The position numbers were made by a program, and so were the translations under genes. The notes beneath the pieces are model-generated. The model was not told the DNA's origin. It did no database searches and saw only the letters and a list, made by a program, of their open reading frames with translations. Below, piece by piece: positions 15,509 to 23,634 of a stretch of DNA of 64,000 bases. The stretch spans positions 310,001-374,000 of the forward strand of contig NZ_JASNWE010000001.1 of assembly GCF_030283145.1 (NCBI RefSeq), given 5' to 3'. The DNA comes from Actinomadura xylanilytica (GTDB lineage: Bacteria > Actinomycetota > Actinomycetes > Streptosporangiales > Streptosporangiaceae). The first letter of the stretch is position 1. Every line of letters starts with the position of its first letter.

Positions 15509-15832
15509 TCACCGCTCGAACGCCTCGGCGACCGCGAGGCTGTCCTCGTACATGTGGTGCCGTGTGAGCAGGCCGTTCTCGACGGTGAGGTGTAGCGCGA
15601 ACGTCATGGCGAACTCCCTGCCTGTGGTCGTGACGTGCTGCGTGCTCGTCCCGGTCAGGACGGCGTCGGACCCGTCGACCAGGATCTCGCCGACCGTCAC
15701 CGCGCCCTTGCCGGGCGGGCAGACGTCGCCGAAGACGCGGTGGTGCGCGGCGACCTCCTCGGGGTCGCCGCCCGCGCTGACGCGGAGGAACTCCTCGACG
15801 ACGGCCCTGGTGGCTACGGCGCCGGTGGGCAC
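15509..15832 (-). CDS. SnoaL-like small protein (NTF2 fold)
   Basis: 107 residues. It has the pattern of SnoaL/limonene-epoxide-hydrolase-like folds: TRAVVEEFLRVSAGGDPEEV (helix), AHHRVFGDV, then strands ending FALHLTVENGLLTRHHMYED. Such proteins are cyclases, hydrolases or binding proteins, and the substrate cannot be read from sequence. GTG 15832 is the best in-frame start, though its ribosome site is weak. It is downstream of the hydroxyacid dehydrogenase on the same strand, with a 77-base gap. Confidence 0.72.
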   Translation of the reverse strand: MPTGAVATRAVVEEFLRVSAGGDPEEVAAHHRVFGDVCPPGKGAVTVGEILVDGSDAVLTGTSTQHVTTTGREFAMTFALHLTVENGLLTRHHMYEDSLAVAEAFER

Positions 15833-15909
15833 GTCCGGCTGTGGCGGGGAGCCAGGCGGCGCGAGCGCGCTCGCGCACGGCGCTCGGGCCGGTCGGGCAC
15901 GGGCCGGCC

Positions 15910-16857
15910 TCAGGGGACCAGGTTGCGGAGCGGCTCCCCTGAGGCCAGGCGGCGGGTGTTGTCGGCGGCGATGTCCACGCAGCGGTCCATGGTCTCGGCG
16001 GTGAGCCAGGCGACGTGCGGGAGCGCCACCACGTTGTCGAGCCCGAGCAGCGGGTTGGCCGGGTCGATGGGCTCGGCGGCGAACACGTCCAGCCCGGCGG
16101 CGCCGAGCCGGGTGCGCAGCGCCTCCACCAGCGCCGGCTCGTCGACGACCCCGCCGCGCGAGGTGTTGACCAGCACCGCGCCGGGCCTCATCAGCGCGAG
16201 CCGCCGCGCGTCGATGAGCCGTTCGGTGGACGCCGTCAGCGGCAGGTGCAGCGAGACGATGTCGGACTCGGCGAGCAGCGCGTCCAGCGGGCGCCAGCCG
16301 GGGTCGGCGGCGGACCCGGACGGGCTGTGCCAGACCACCGCGGCGCCGAGCGCGACCAGCGGCGCCTCCAGCCGCCGCGCGATGGCGCCGTGGCCGACCA
16401 GGCCAACCGTCCGCCCGCCGATCTCGCCGACCCGCTCGGGCAGCGTGGTGTCGATCGGCCAGCCCGCGCCGCGCCGGGTGGCGGCGTCGAGCGGCACCAC
16501 CCGGCGCAGCGCGGCCAGCATCAGCGTGAGCGCCGCCTCGGCGACGGCGGGCGCGTTGGCGCCGGGCATGTTGGCGACCGCGATCCCGGCGGCGCGGGCC
16601 CGGTCCAGGTCGATGGTGTTCACCCCGGATCCGAGCTTCTGGATCAGCCCGAGCCGCGGGGCGCGGGCCAGGTCGGCTGCGGTGATCGGGCGCAGCACGT
16701 GCCAGAGCGCGTCGGTCTCGGGCAGCAGCGCGGCGAAGCGCTCCTCGTCGTGCTCGGCGCACCACCGCACGTCGAGTCCGTCCAGGCGGGGCTCGAGGCG
16801 GGCGCGCAGGACGTCGGTGGGCGCGAAGTGGAACAGCACCCTCGGCGCGGCGGTCAC
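15910..16857 (-). CDS. D-2-hydroxyacid dehydrogenase family protein
   Basis: 315 residues. The NAD domain has VGLVGHGAIARRL (about 144-156). The catalytic triad is recognisable as Arg in VNTSRGGVVDEPALVEAL, Glu in GLDVFAAEPIDPANPLL and His in NVVALPHVAWLTAET. It reduces 2-oxo acids or oxidises D-2-hydroxy acids, like phosphoglycerate or glyoxylate reductases; the substrate is not defined. GTG 16857 (the second of two adjacent GTGs) has GGGGG at suitable spacing. It is likely cotranscribed with the SnoaL gene. Confidence 0.88.
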   Translation of the reverse strand: MTAAPRVLFHFAPTDVLRARLEPRLDGLDVRWCAEHDEERFAALLPETDALWHVLRPITAADLARAPRLGLIQKLGSGVNTIDLDRARAAGIAVANMPGANAPAVAEAALTLMLAALRRVVPLDAATRRGAGWPIDTTLPERVGEIGGRTVGLVGHGAIARRLEAPLVALGAAVVWHSPSGSAADPGWRPLDALLAESDIVSLHLPLTASTERLIDARRLALMRPGAVLVNTSRGGVVDEPALVEALRTRLGAAGLDVFAAEPIDPANPLLGLDNVVALPHVAWLTAETMDRCVDIAADNTRRLASGEPLRNLVP

Positions 16858-17023
16858 CACTGCCCCCAGGGTCCGAGCCCGGCGGTGCGCCCGCACCCGT
16901 CGCTTTCTCGTTCGAACACACCTGAACCTAACATTCGGTTCGTTTCGGCCAGGGCGTCGGCCGTCGGGATGGGCGCGGCGCCGACCGGCAGTACCCCTGG
17001 AGCCCCCGGAGCCGTCTTCAGAC

Positions 17024-17611
17024 TCACGGGAAGGCGAGATCGATGAACTCGTCCACCATCCAGTCGACCTCGGCGCGCTCGCCCGTGGCCAGCAGGTCGA
17101 GCAGCGCTCCGCGCGCGAAGGCCAGCAGCGCACGTGCGCGGGCCCGGGCGCGCGGATCCCCGGGCGGCAGCCCGCGGGCGACCAGCTCGGTGCCGGGCTC
17201 CAGCCAGGTATCCACGATCCCGTCCAGCAGCGGCGCGGCGCCGGACCGCCCGGCGAGCGCCGCGCCGTACAGCTCGAAGAACAGCCGTTCGTGCGGGGCG
17301 AGGGCGGGGTCGCTGAGCAGCCGCCAGAAGGCGCGGGCCACGTCGGCCGGCTCGGTCGCCTCACCTGCCTCGCCCGCCACCTCCTCCTCCAGCCGGGCCA
17401 GCGCCGTCCGCTGCCGCCGCTCGACGGCCCGCACGACCTCGACCAGCAGCCGCTCCTTGGAGCCGAAGTGGTAGATCAGCATGCGGTGGCTGGTGCCCGC
17501 GCCCGCGGCGATGCCGCGCAGGCTGCGGTCGCCGACGCCCGCCTCGGCCAGGTGCTCGACCACCCGCTCCAGCAGCGCCGCCTTCGCCTCGGGCCGGGTC
17601 GATTCGATCAT
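17024..17611 (-). CDS. TetR-family regulator
   Basis: 195 residues. The HTH covers about 10-55, with SLRGIAAGAGTSHRMLIYHF as the recognition part, followed by GSKERLLVEVV. The C-terminal ligand domain is helical. It is divergent from the SRPBCC gene, and both of its putative operators (17611-17642) occupy the 51-base gap, one touching its own ATG. It should repress itself and the SRPBCC gene, and perhaps the oxygenase that follows. The ligand is unknown. Confidence 0.9.
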   Translation of the reverse strand: MIESTRPEAKAALLERVVEHLAEAGVGDRSLRGIAAGAGTSHRMLIYHFGSKERLLVEVVRAVERRQRTALARLEEEVAGEAGEATEPADVARAFWRLLSDPALAPHERLFFELYGAALAGRSGAAPLLDGIVDTWLEPGTELVARGLPPGDPRARARARALLAFARGALLDLLATGERAEVDWMVDEFIDLAFP

Positions 17612-17642
17612 GTACCGTATGGTACATGTACCACACGGTACA
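17611..17642. promoter_or_regulatory. Two back-to-back TetR operators (TGTACC-N4-GGTACA)
   Basis: TGTACCGTATGGTACA (17611-17626) and TGTACCACACGGTACA (17627-17642) are two perfect-arm palindromes with a 16-bp period, lying exactly between the divergent tetR and SRPBCC starts. Identical arms in both copies make a specific operator for the adjacent TetR protein very likely. Confidence 0.8.
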
Positions 17643-17662
17643 GACTGACGGAGGAGGGCGGG

Positions 17663-18097
17663 ATGCAGGAGATCGAGGTGACCGCGCGCTCGGCGGCGGA
17701 CCCCGGCGCGGTGTACCGGCTGCTGCTCGACGGGGCGCGCTGGCCCGAGTGCTCCCCGCTCGGCTCGTTCGAGCTGGAACGGCCCGGCGAGACCGAGCGC
17801 GAGGGCATCGGCGCGATCCGCGTGTTCACCACCGGGACGGTCAAGAGCCGCGAGCAGGTCGTCGAGGCCGTCCCCGGGCGGCGGTTCGGGTACGTGCTGC
17901 TGTCCGGCCTGCCACTGGTGGGCTATCGCGCCGACCTCCTCCTCACCCCCGACGGCGACGGCACCGTCATCTCCTGGCGCTCCCGGTTCCGGCCCAGGTA
18001 CACCGGCACCGGCTGGCTCTTCCGGCTGTTCCTCGGCGGCGTCATCCGGCGGCTCGTCGCCGGGCTCGCCGCGACCGCGGGCGCCCCGCGAACGTGA
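17663..18097 (+). CDS. SRPBCC-family protein (polyketide cyclase/dehydrase-like)
   Basis: 144 residues with the START-like layout: an N-terminal strand IEVTARSAADPGAVYRLLLD, then WPECSPLGSFELERPGETE, GAIRVFTTGTVKSREQVVEA, and the long C-terminal helix WLFRLFLGGVIRRLVAGLAA. These proteins bind hydrophobic ligands; some are cyclases or lipid carriers. GAGGAGG precedes the ATG. It is controlled, by position, through the paired TetR operators directly upstream. Confidence 0.88.
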   Translation: MQEIEVTARSAADPGAVYRLLLDGARWPECSPLGSFELERPGETEREGIGAIRVFTTGTVKSREQVVEAVPGRRFGYVLLSGLPLVGYRADLLLTPDGDGTVISWRSRFRPRYTGTGWLFRLFLGGVIRRLVAGLAATAGAPRT

Positions 18098-18162
18098 CGT
18101 CGGATTTCCGCCAAGCGTTCGCGGCCCGTCCGGTGTTCTCCAGGGAGACGGAAGGAGACACC

Positions 18163-18888
18163 ATGACCACCGTGATGGCGGCCGACCCGGGCGAGCGGGT
18201 CGAGGGGGCCGACTGGGCCGCGCTCGCAGGCGAGGTGAACGAGCACGGGTGCGCGCTCACGCCCCCGGTCCTCACCCCGGACGAGTGCCGTGAGATCGCC
18301 GCGCTCTACGACGACGCGGGGCGGTTCCGCTCGACGGTCGACATGGCCCGCCACCGGTTCGGGCAGGGCCAGTACCGCTACTTCGCCCGCCCGTTCCCCG
18401 AGCCGGTCCAGCGGCTGCGGGAGGCGTTCTACCCGCGCCTGCTGCCGATCGCCCGCGACTGGGCGGCCAAGCTCGGACGCCCCGCGCCGTGGCCGGACAC
18501 CCTCGCCGAATGGCTGGAGATGTGCCACGCCGCCGGGCAGGCCAGGCCGACCCCGATCCTGCTGCGCTACGGCGCGGGCGACTGGAACGCACTGCACCGC
18601 GACCTGTACGGCGAGCTGGTGTTCCCGCTCCAGGTGGTGATCGGCCTGGACGTCCCGCGCGCCGACTACACCGGCGGCGAGTTCCTGCTGGTCGAGCAGC
18701 GTCCACGAGCCCAGTCGCGGGGCACGGTCACGGCCCTGGAGCAGGGCCGCGGGCTCGTCTTCACCACCCGGGACCGCCCGGTGCGCTCGACGCGCGGATG
18801 GTCGGCGGCACCGGTCCGGCACGGCGTCAGCACGGTCCGGTCCGGGCGGCGGCGCACCCTGGGCCTCGTCCTGCACGACGCGTCCTGA
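18163..18888 (+). CDS. 2OG-Fe(II) oxygenase, Oxygenase-NA family
   Basis: 241 residues. It carries the features of the bacterial 2OG-Fe(II) oxygenase family Pfam PF09859: GAGDWNALHRDLYGELVFPL with the iron-binding His-x-Asp (HRD, about residues 146-148), TGGEFLLVEQRPRAQSR, VRHGVSTVRSG containing the distal His, and the closing RTLGLVLHDA. The reaction would couple 2-oxoglutarate decarboxylation to oxidation of an unknown substrate. GAAGGAG precedes the ATG. It is probably cotranscribed with the SRPBCC gene (65-base gap) and with the small gene that follows 8 bases later. Confidence 0.9.
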   Translation: MTTVMAADPGERVEGADWAALAGEVNEHGCALTPPVLTPDECREIAALYDDAGRFRSTVDMARHRFGQGQYRYFARPFPEPVQRLREAFYPRLLPIARDWAAKLGRPAPWPDTLAEWLEMCHAAGQARPTPILLRYGAGDWNALHRDLYGELVFPLQVVIGLDVPRADYTGGEFLLVEQRPRAQSRGTVTALEQGRGLVFTTRDRPVRSTRGWSAAPVRHGVSTVRSGRRRTLGLVLHDAS

Positions 18889-18896
18889 GGAGGGAC

Positions 18897-19424
18897 ATGC
18901 CCTCGAGAACACCGCTGGTCCGGCACGCCGGGACCGGCACGGGGCCGGCGCCCGAACCGCACACCGCCGCCGAGCTCGCCACGCTGCTCGAGCTGCTCGC
19001 CGGACGGCGGCGTCCCCGTATGGAGGCCGTCACCATCGGCCACGGCCGCGACGCGGCGTCCCGCGGCGCGGCGGACGCCTTCGGCGACGCGTGGCACGCC
19101 CGGGGCGGGCACGTCCTGGCCGTGGTCGACTGGCCGGAGACCGCCGCGTCGTGGCTACGGCCCGCGCGGCGGTTCTGCGCGGGCGAGCCCGACGCGTGGG
19201 TGGTGGCGGGCGCCGCGCCGGGCTGGGCCCAGATGAGCCGCCGCCTGCGGCACAGCACCGCGTGGGACCCGGACCGCACCTACGGGTTCGCGTCCCTGGG
19301 CCTCGCCGCGCTGGTGACGCTCGCGGGACCCGGCACGCTGGACGGGCTGCGCGGCGCCGCGGCGGACGGCGGAACCTGGCGGATCGGCGGCGGTCTCATC
19401 GTGCACCGCCCGAACCCCGGCTGA
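18897..19424 (+). CDS. Hypothetical protein next to 2OG oxygenase
   Basis: 175 residues, no recognised domain. The sequence has alternating alpha/beta character (HVLAVVDWPETAASWL, AWVVAGAAPGWAQMSRRLRH, YGFASLGLAALVTLAGPGTL), so a Rossmann-like or periplasmic-binding-like fold is possible, but there is no signal peptide. It starts 8 bases after the oxygenase stop with AGGAGGG as ribosome site, so it is part of the same operon. Function unknown. Confidence 0.75.
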   Translation: MPSRTPLVRHAGTGTGPAPEPHTAAELATLLELLAGRRRPRMEAVTIGHGRDAASRGAADAFGDAWHARGGHVLAVVDWPETAASWLRPARRFCAGEPDAWVVAGAAPGWAQMSRRLRHSTAWDPDRTYGFASLGLAALVTLAGPGTLDGLRGAAADGGTWRIGGGLIVHRPNPG

Positions 19425-19461
19425 TCCGGCCCGAGGCGGTGCCGCCCGCCGGCGCCCTCCT

Positions 19462-20619
19462 TCACACCCGCCAGGAGGTGACCAGGTCGTCGAGCGCCGC
19501 CTGGTCGTAGACGATCCCGCGGGAGGCGAGCTCCTGGGCGACCAGCTCGCCGTCGCCGTCGTGCCGGGCGAGCAGCCGGTACACCGCGTACGGGAACCAG
19601 TGGTTGTCGCTGATCCGCCGGATCTCGGCCTCGTCGCAGCGGTAGCCGTCGGCGGTGACGTCGGCGAGCGTGGCGGCGACGTCGCCCTGGTGCCGCTCGA
19701 GGATCTCGATCACGATGGCGCGCAGGTTCTCGGGGCTGATCTCGCGCAGCGCCGAGGAGACCGGCTCGTCCAGCGCGGTGGCGCCCAGGCCGCCGTGGCC
19801 GTTGAGCCCGGACGCCGCCGCCGCGGCGACGACCGCGGGCCCGGGGGCCGGCGCGACAGGCGCGGGAGCCGAGGCGGCCGGAACGGGCTCGGGCTCGGGC
19901 GGCGCGGCGGGCGCCGCGGGAGCGGCCTGGGCCGCTTGGGCGGCCTTGGCGGCGGCCCGCGACTTGGCCCGCGCGGTCCCGGCGGCGGCCTCGGCCAGCG
20001 ACTGGGCGGCGGCGCCGTTCAGCCGTCCGGACTCGATCGCCTTGTCGGGACGGAGCGGCACCTGCGGGAACGGCCCGGTGGACCGCAGCGGCATCAGCGT
20101 GACCTGGTGCAGCGTCACCGGCGGCGCGATGGCGCGCTGCTCGGCGACATCCTCCTTCGCCTCGGCCTCCTCGTCCATCGACACGTAGCGGTGCAGGGTG
20201 CGCAGCAGGACGAACAGGCCGAGCATCGACACGATCGGCGGCACCGCGGCCGTCGCCTGGTAGGAGAACTGCCGCTGGCCGACGTGCCCGACATTGAAGA
20301 TGAGGCTCGCGGTCCAGCCGGCGAGCGCGATGGTCAGCGGCAGGCAGAAGTCCAGCCAGCTGAGCAGGTGCTTGCGGCGCAGCACGAAGGCGTCGATCGC
20401 CAGCAGGAACAGGCCGAGCTCGCCGACGATGATGAACAGGTCGACCAGGAGGGGGAACGACTCGGCCTTCCAGCCCCTGAGGCCGTGTTCGAGCGCCCAG
20501 TGGTACAGCCCGGCGTAGGACTGGGCGAAGCCACCCGCCGTAGCGGTCAGAACCGCGGTGGCCATGAGCGCGATGGCGCCCCAGCGGGTTATCGCCTGTG
20601 CCCGGTTCGCGACGGTCAT
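19462..20619 (-). CDS. DUF2637 membrane protein with a long Ala/Pro-rich and HTH-like tail
   Basis: 385 residues. Four membrane helices in the first 150 residues (starting WGAIALMATAVLTATAGGFA; then LLVDLFIIVGELGLFLLAI, ICLPLTIALAGWTASLIFNVG-like, and VPPIVSMLGLFVLLRTLH) define DUF2637, a family related to SpdB-type proteins of actinobacterial plasmid transfer. An Ala/Pro linker (about 215-275) follows. The C-terminus (about 290-385) is helical, with AIVIEILERHQGDVAATLAD and EIRRISDNHWFPYAVYRLLA, possibly a DNA- or protein-binding unit. The gene stands alone, divergent from the lsr2 genes across an 840-bp gap. Role not established. Confidence 0.82.
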   Translation of the reverse strand: MTVANRAQAITRWGAIALMATAVLTATAGGFAQSYAGLYHWALEHGLRGWKAESFPLLVDLFIIVGELGLFLLAIDAFVLRRKHLLSWLDFCLPLTIALAGWTASLIFNVGHVGQRQFSYQATAAVPPIVSMLGLFVLLRTLHRYVSMDEEAEAKEDVAEQRAIAPPVTLHQVTLMPLRSTGPFPQVPLRPDKAIESGRLNGAAAQSLAEAAAGTARAKSRAAAKAAQAAQAAPAAPAAPPEPEPVPAASAPAPVAPAPGPAVVAAAAASGLNGHGGLGATALDEPVSSALREISPENLRAIVIEILERHQGDVAATLADVTADGYRCDEAEIRRISDNHWFPYAVYRLLARHDGDGELVAQELASRGIVYDQAALDDLVTSWRV

Positions 20620-21461
20620 ACGGGGTTGCTCCCAGAGTCTGAATTCGTATGGTCGGCGGATTAGCAGACGAGACTATCGATTCTTCCGCTCTCGGGTGAC
20701 GAGAATGCTGGAGAGAGCGGTGTGACCGCCTCCAAGCCGCCGAAGGGTGGGTTCACCCGGCCTGGTCGCGGGCGCGCCGCCGGTGGTGACGGACCGGAAT
20801 CGGATCGATACGGCATCGGCATCCGATTCGGCCCTCGCCGCCGACGCACCGCACGACGGGCCGCGCCGGGCGGTTCGATGGGCCCGGCGGCGGGCCGGCG
20901 CTGCTGACATCGCGTCAAACAGTAGTCCGGCACAATCCGGAGAGGGGATCCGGCGGTATCGCCCGCCCTCCGGCCGCGCCGGGCGTCCCGGATTACCGGG
21001 CCGCTGCGCCTGACGCAACAACCGATTGTGCCGCACATAGTTCTGTCCCCGCGACCGCAAGTCGGCGGGCCCGCTTCTCTCCGGCGGGCGGCTCAATGCC
21101 CGCCGCGTCCGCCCGGCCGGCCCGCCCCGGCGCGGCAACGGCGGGAAACCGGAACACGGCACCGCGAAAACGTCGCCACCGGCATCGGAGCCTGACATCG
21201 GGCAGGCGAACCCGAAACGGTTCATACTCGAACACCTTCACCGATGCGGGCGGCGGCGGCGCCGTCCGCCGTCAATTTCGCGCGCCGCGGCGCGCCCCGC
21301 GGACTTCGCCCGGGAACGCGCCGGGCGCCCGCGCACGGCGGGACGCGCGGAACGCATGGGCGGGGACGGGCCGGCCGCGCCGCCCCATGGCCTCACCAGC
21401 GCCCGGAATCCGCTACGGTCAAGGTCGCCGCGTTGGCCACGGGAAGGAAGACACAGTACAC
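20620..21461. other. 842-bp stretch without a convincing gene
   Basis: Several frames are open on both strands, as expected at this GC content, but none has a ribosome site plus family similarity. The DUF2637 promoter region should be at about 20620-20700, which is A/T-richer. The lsr2 leader occupies about 21400-21461, with a possible -10 box TACGGT near 21414 and GGGAAGGA as ribosome site. The middle (20700-21400) is very GC-rich and unexplained; it could hold a long leader, a small RNA or gene debris. Confidence 0.5.
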
Positions 21462-21821
21462 ATGGCCGAGAAGGTCATTCGCGTGGACGACATCGACGGC
21501 TCCGAAGCGAGCGATGTCGCAAAGCGAGACTTCGAAGTCTTGGGTCGGACGTTCACGATCGACTTGAGCGATGACAACCACAAGCGTCTACATGAGATGC
21601 TCGACACTCTGGCGCCGTTCATCGAGAACGCCGCCGAGGTGAAGCCCGCCGGGAAGGGCCGTAAGTCCGGCCGAACGGCGAAGATCAAGGGCTACACCAA
21701 CGGCGACGTCCGGGAGTGGGCATTGAACGAAGGCGTCGAACTCTCCGAACGTGGCAAGATATCCGATGAGGTCTATGCTGCATTCATCGAGACCCATCCG
21801 GACGCCAAGCCGGACGCATAG
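21462..21821 (+). CDS. Lsr2-family nucleoid protein, divergent paralogue
   Basis: 119 residues. The N-terminal oligomerisation domain matches Lsr2 (KVIRVDDIDGSEASDVAKRD, FTIDLSDDNHKRLHEMLDTL). The C-terminal DNA-binding helix pair is VREWALNEGVELSERGKISD, with ERGK where canonical Lsr2 has the RGR AT-hook-like motif. Third codon positions are much less GC-biased than in the neighbours. Lsr2 silences A/T-rich and foreign DNA by filament formation; the changed minor-groove residue suggests altered binding (inference). It is followed after 15 bases by a canonical-looking lsr2, probably on one transcript. GGAAGGA precedes the ATG. Confidence 0.85.
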   Translation: MAEKVIRVDDIDGSEASDVAKRDFEVLGRTFTIDLSDDNHKRLHEMLDTLAPFIENAAEVKPAGKGRKSGRTAKIKGYTNGDVREWALNEGVELSERGKISDEVYAAFIETHPDAKPDA

Positions 21822-21836
21822 CTAGGGAGTCCCCGC

Positions 21837-22166
21837 ATGGCACAGAAGGTCGAAGTCCTACTCGTCGACGACATCGACGGTGGAGAAGCTGATGAGACGG
21901 TCAGTTTTTCCCTCGATGGCACCACTTACGAGATCGATCTGAGCAAGAAGAACGCCGCCAAGCTCCGTGAGGGACTCGGCCCGTTCGTGTCCAGCGCGCG
22001 CAAGGCCCGCAAGACCCCCGCCCGGGGCGCCCGGGGCGCGCGCACGACCAACAGCCGCGAGCGCTCGGCCGAGATCCGCGAGTGGGCCAAGAACCACGGC
22101 ATCAAGGTCAATGAGCGCGGGCGCATTCCCGCCCATGTGATCGAGCAGTACGACGCCGCGCACTAG
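21837..22166 (+). CDS. lsr2: Lsr2 nucleoid-associated protein
   Basis: 109 residues, the standard Lsr2 length. N-terminal dimer/oligomer domain: KVEVLLVDDIDGGEADETVS and TYEIDLSKKNAAKLREGLGPF. A basic Arg/Lys-rich linker leads to the DNA-binding tail AEIREWAKNHGIKVNERGRI, which has the RGR motif that enters the minor groove of A/T-rich DNA. It lies directly downstream of a divergent paralogue (15-base gap). The transcript probably ends at the hairpins 22173-22222. Acts as xenogeneic silencer. Confidence 0.92.
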   Translation: MAQKVEVLLVDDIDGGEADETVSFSLDGTTYEIDLSKKNAAKLREGLGPFVSSARKARKTPARGARGARTTNSRERSAEIREWAKNHGIKVNERGRIPAHVIEQYDAAH

Positions 22167-22172
22167 CGGGAA

Positions 22173-22222
22173 CAGGGGATACCCCTGGACGGAGGGGCCT
22201 GGTGGGTCGTCCACCCGGCCCC
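22173..22222 (+). terminator. Two hairpins after the lsr2 pair
   Basis: CAGGGG-ATA-CCCCTG (22173-22187), then a longer stem, 22194-22205 with 22211-22222 (GGGGCCTGGTGG / CCACCCGGCCCC, 11 of 12 paired, 5-base loop). They are placed between lsr2 and the convergent M56 gene, so they may serve both strands. Confidence 0.65.
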
Positions 22223-22235
22223 TTCGCGCGCCCGC

Positions 22236-23123
22236 TCACAGGAACGGGAAGGTCAGCCCGAGGGCCTTGTCGATCTGAAGGGCGGTCGAGGCCAGCACGC
22301 TGGTGACCAGGCCCGCGCAGACCACCACGACCGGTCCGGAGACCGTGTTCTTGGGGGGCGGCTCCCCGAGCAGGGCCTGGACCCGCTGCACGACGCCCGA
22401 GCCCGTGACCCCGGCGAACGGGCCGTACGCCGGGAACTCCCCCGGCGGGCGGGTGAGCGCCACCCGCGCGATGGTGCGCGCCACCAGGCCGCGGTCGCCG
22501 ACGCACTCGGCGGTGTCCTCGTCGGCCCAGCGCTCGACGGCGAAGCGCAGCCGCTCGTCCAGCCGGCCGAGCGGCAGCACCGCCGCGGCGAGCGACCCCG
22601 CGGCCAGGTAGCGGTGGTGGGAGTGCCGCAGGTGCGAGCGCTCGTGCTGGAAGACCACGCGCAGCTCCTCGGGTGTGAGCATCGCCAGCAGCCCGCGCGA
22701 CACCACCACCCCGCCGCCGCGTCCGGGCACCGCCAGGGCGATCGGGGCGTCGGTGTCCAGCGGGCGCCGCGTCGCCGCCCGTGCCGAGCGCAGGTCAGCC
22801 GTCCAGCCGGCCACCAGCCGCCAGACCAGCACCGCGCCGCCGGCGGCGAGGGTCAGCGCGGGCAGCCCCACCGCGCTCGGCAGCGGCCGGTCGTCGCCGA
22901 ACAGCGCCCATTCGGGCAGCCAGGTGGTGAAGCCGGGCGCGAGGCCGGCCAGGTAGTTGACGCCGACGAACACCACCGTGCCCGCGACGGCCAGCACCGT
23001 GGTCACCGCGACGGTCACCAGCAGCCGGGCCGACCAGGCCGGATGCAGCGGCGGCGCCGCGTGCCCGAGCGCGGTCGCGAGGGCCAAAGTCACGGCGGCC
23101 GGCAGGAACGTGATCCAGTTCAT
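22236..23123 (-). CDS. M56-family membrane zinc peptidase (BlaR1/MecR1-type)
   Basis: 295 residues. Four membrane segments flank a gluzincin site: VVFQHERSHLRHSHH (about 155-169) contains HExxH (HERSH), followed downstream by DEDTAECVGD with the third ligand region (about residues 205-210). It lacks the extracellular beta-lactam sensor domain of BlaR1, as in the many short actinobacterial M56 proteins. The ATG overlaps the stop of the upstream BlaI-type repressor (4 bases), giving the classic repressor/protease pair in which the protease inactivates the repressor upon a signal. The signal is unknown. Confidence 0.9.
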   Translation of the reverse strand: MNWITFLPAAVTLALATALGHAAPPLHPAWSARLLVTVAVTTVLAVAGTVVFVGVNYLAGLAPGFTTWLPEWALFGDDRPLPSAVGLPALTLAAGGAVLVWRLVAGWTADLRSARAATRRPLDTDAPIALAVPGRGGGVVVSRGLLAMLTPEELRVVFQHERSHLRHSHHRYLAAGSLAAAVLPLGRLDERLRFAVERWADEDTAECVGDRGLVARTIARVALTRPPGEFPAYGPFAGVTGSGVVQRVQALLGEPPPKNTVSGPVVVVCAGLVTSVLASTALQIDKALGLTFPFL

Positions 23124-23488
23124 GCGCCCGGTCCCAGGCCGTCCCGCCCGAGGATCGACCGCAGCAGCCGTTCCTCCTCGCTGCTGAGCGTCTGGACGAA
23201 CCGGCTCAGCACGCCGGACGGGTCGCTGGCGTAGCGGAGGTGGTCGTGCATCCGGTCGGCGACCAGGCGGGACTCGTCGACCGCGAGCCGGTAGGTGAAG
23301 AAGCGGCCCTGCCGCTCGCGGGTGACCAGCCGCTTGTCGTACAGGCGGAAGAGCACCGTGTTGACGGTGGTGTAGGCGGGCTCGCCGTCGAGGCGGGCGC
23401 GGATCTCGGCGGGGGACAGATGGCCGTCCGCCGCGGCCAGCGCGGCCAGGACCTCGGCCTCCAGTTGGCCGAGCTGTCGTCGAACCAC
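23120..23488 (-). CDS. BlaI/MecI/CopY-family repressor
   Basis: 122 residues. The winged helix begins LGQLEAEVLAALAAADGHLS, with AYTTVNTVLFRLYDKRLVTR as recognition helix and wing. The C-terminal dimerisation helices follow (SGVLSRFVQTLSSEEERLL). GTG 23488 is chosen because it starts the family alignment; AAGG lies 9 bases upstream. It forms an operon with the M56 peptidase and should bind the dyad at 23554-23571 upstream of itself. Confidence 0.9.
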   Translation of the reverse strand: MVRRQLGQLEAEVLAALAAADGHLSPAEIRARLDGEPAYTTVNTVLFRLYDKRLVTRERQGRFFTYRLAVDESRLVADRMHDHLRYASDPSGVLSRFVQTLSSEEERLLRSILGRDGLGPGA

Positions 23489-23553
23489 AGGAGCAGCCTT
23501 CGCTGATTCGGGGACGGCGGACGCCGATGGGTGCACCACCCTACCCGGACCCT

Positions 23554-23571
23554 CTATTACAACCGTAGTAG
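23554..23571. promoter_or_regulatory. BlaI-type operator
   Basis: CTATTAC-AACC-GTAGTAG is an 18-bp dyad with 6 of 7 arm positions paired, close to the TACTAC/GTAGTA pattern recognised by BlaI relatives of actinobacteria. It lies 66 bases upstream of the blaI GTG start. Confidence 0.65.
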
Positions 23572-23634
23572 AACGGCCGCCGGCAGCCGTGACCCGCCAT
23601 CTGTGCGCGCCGTCCGCGGCGGTGGGCCGGCCGG

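Noticed and set aside
20674..21225. 183-codon minus-strand frame in the gap before lsr2
   Set aside because: No ribosome site, no domain, low-complexity Arg/Pro/Ala composition typical of random GC-rich frames.
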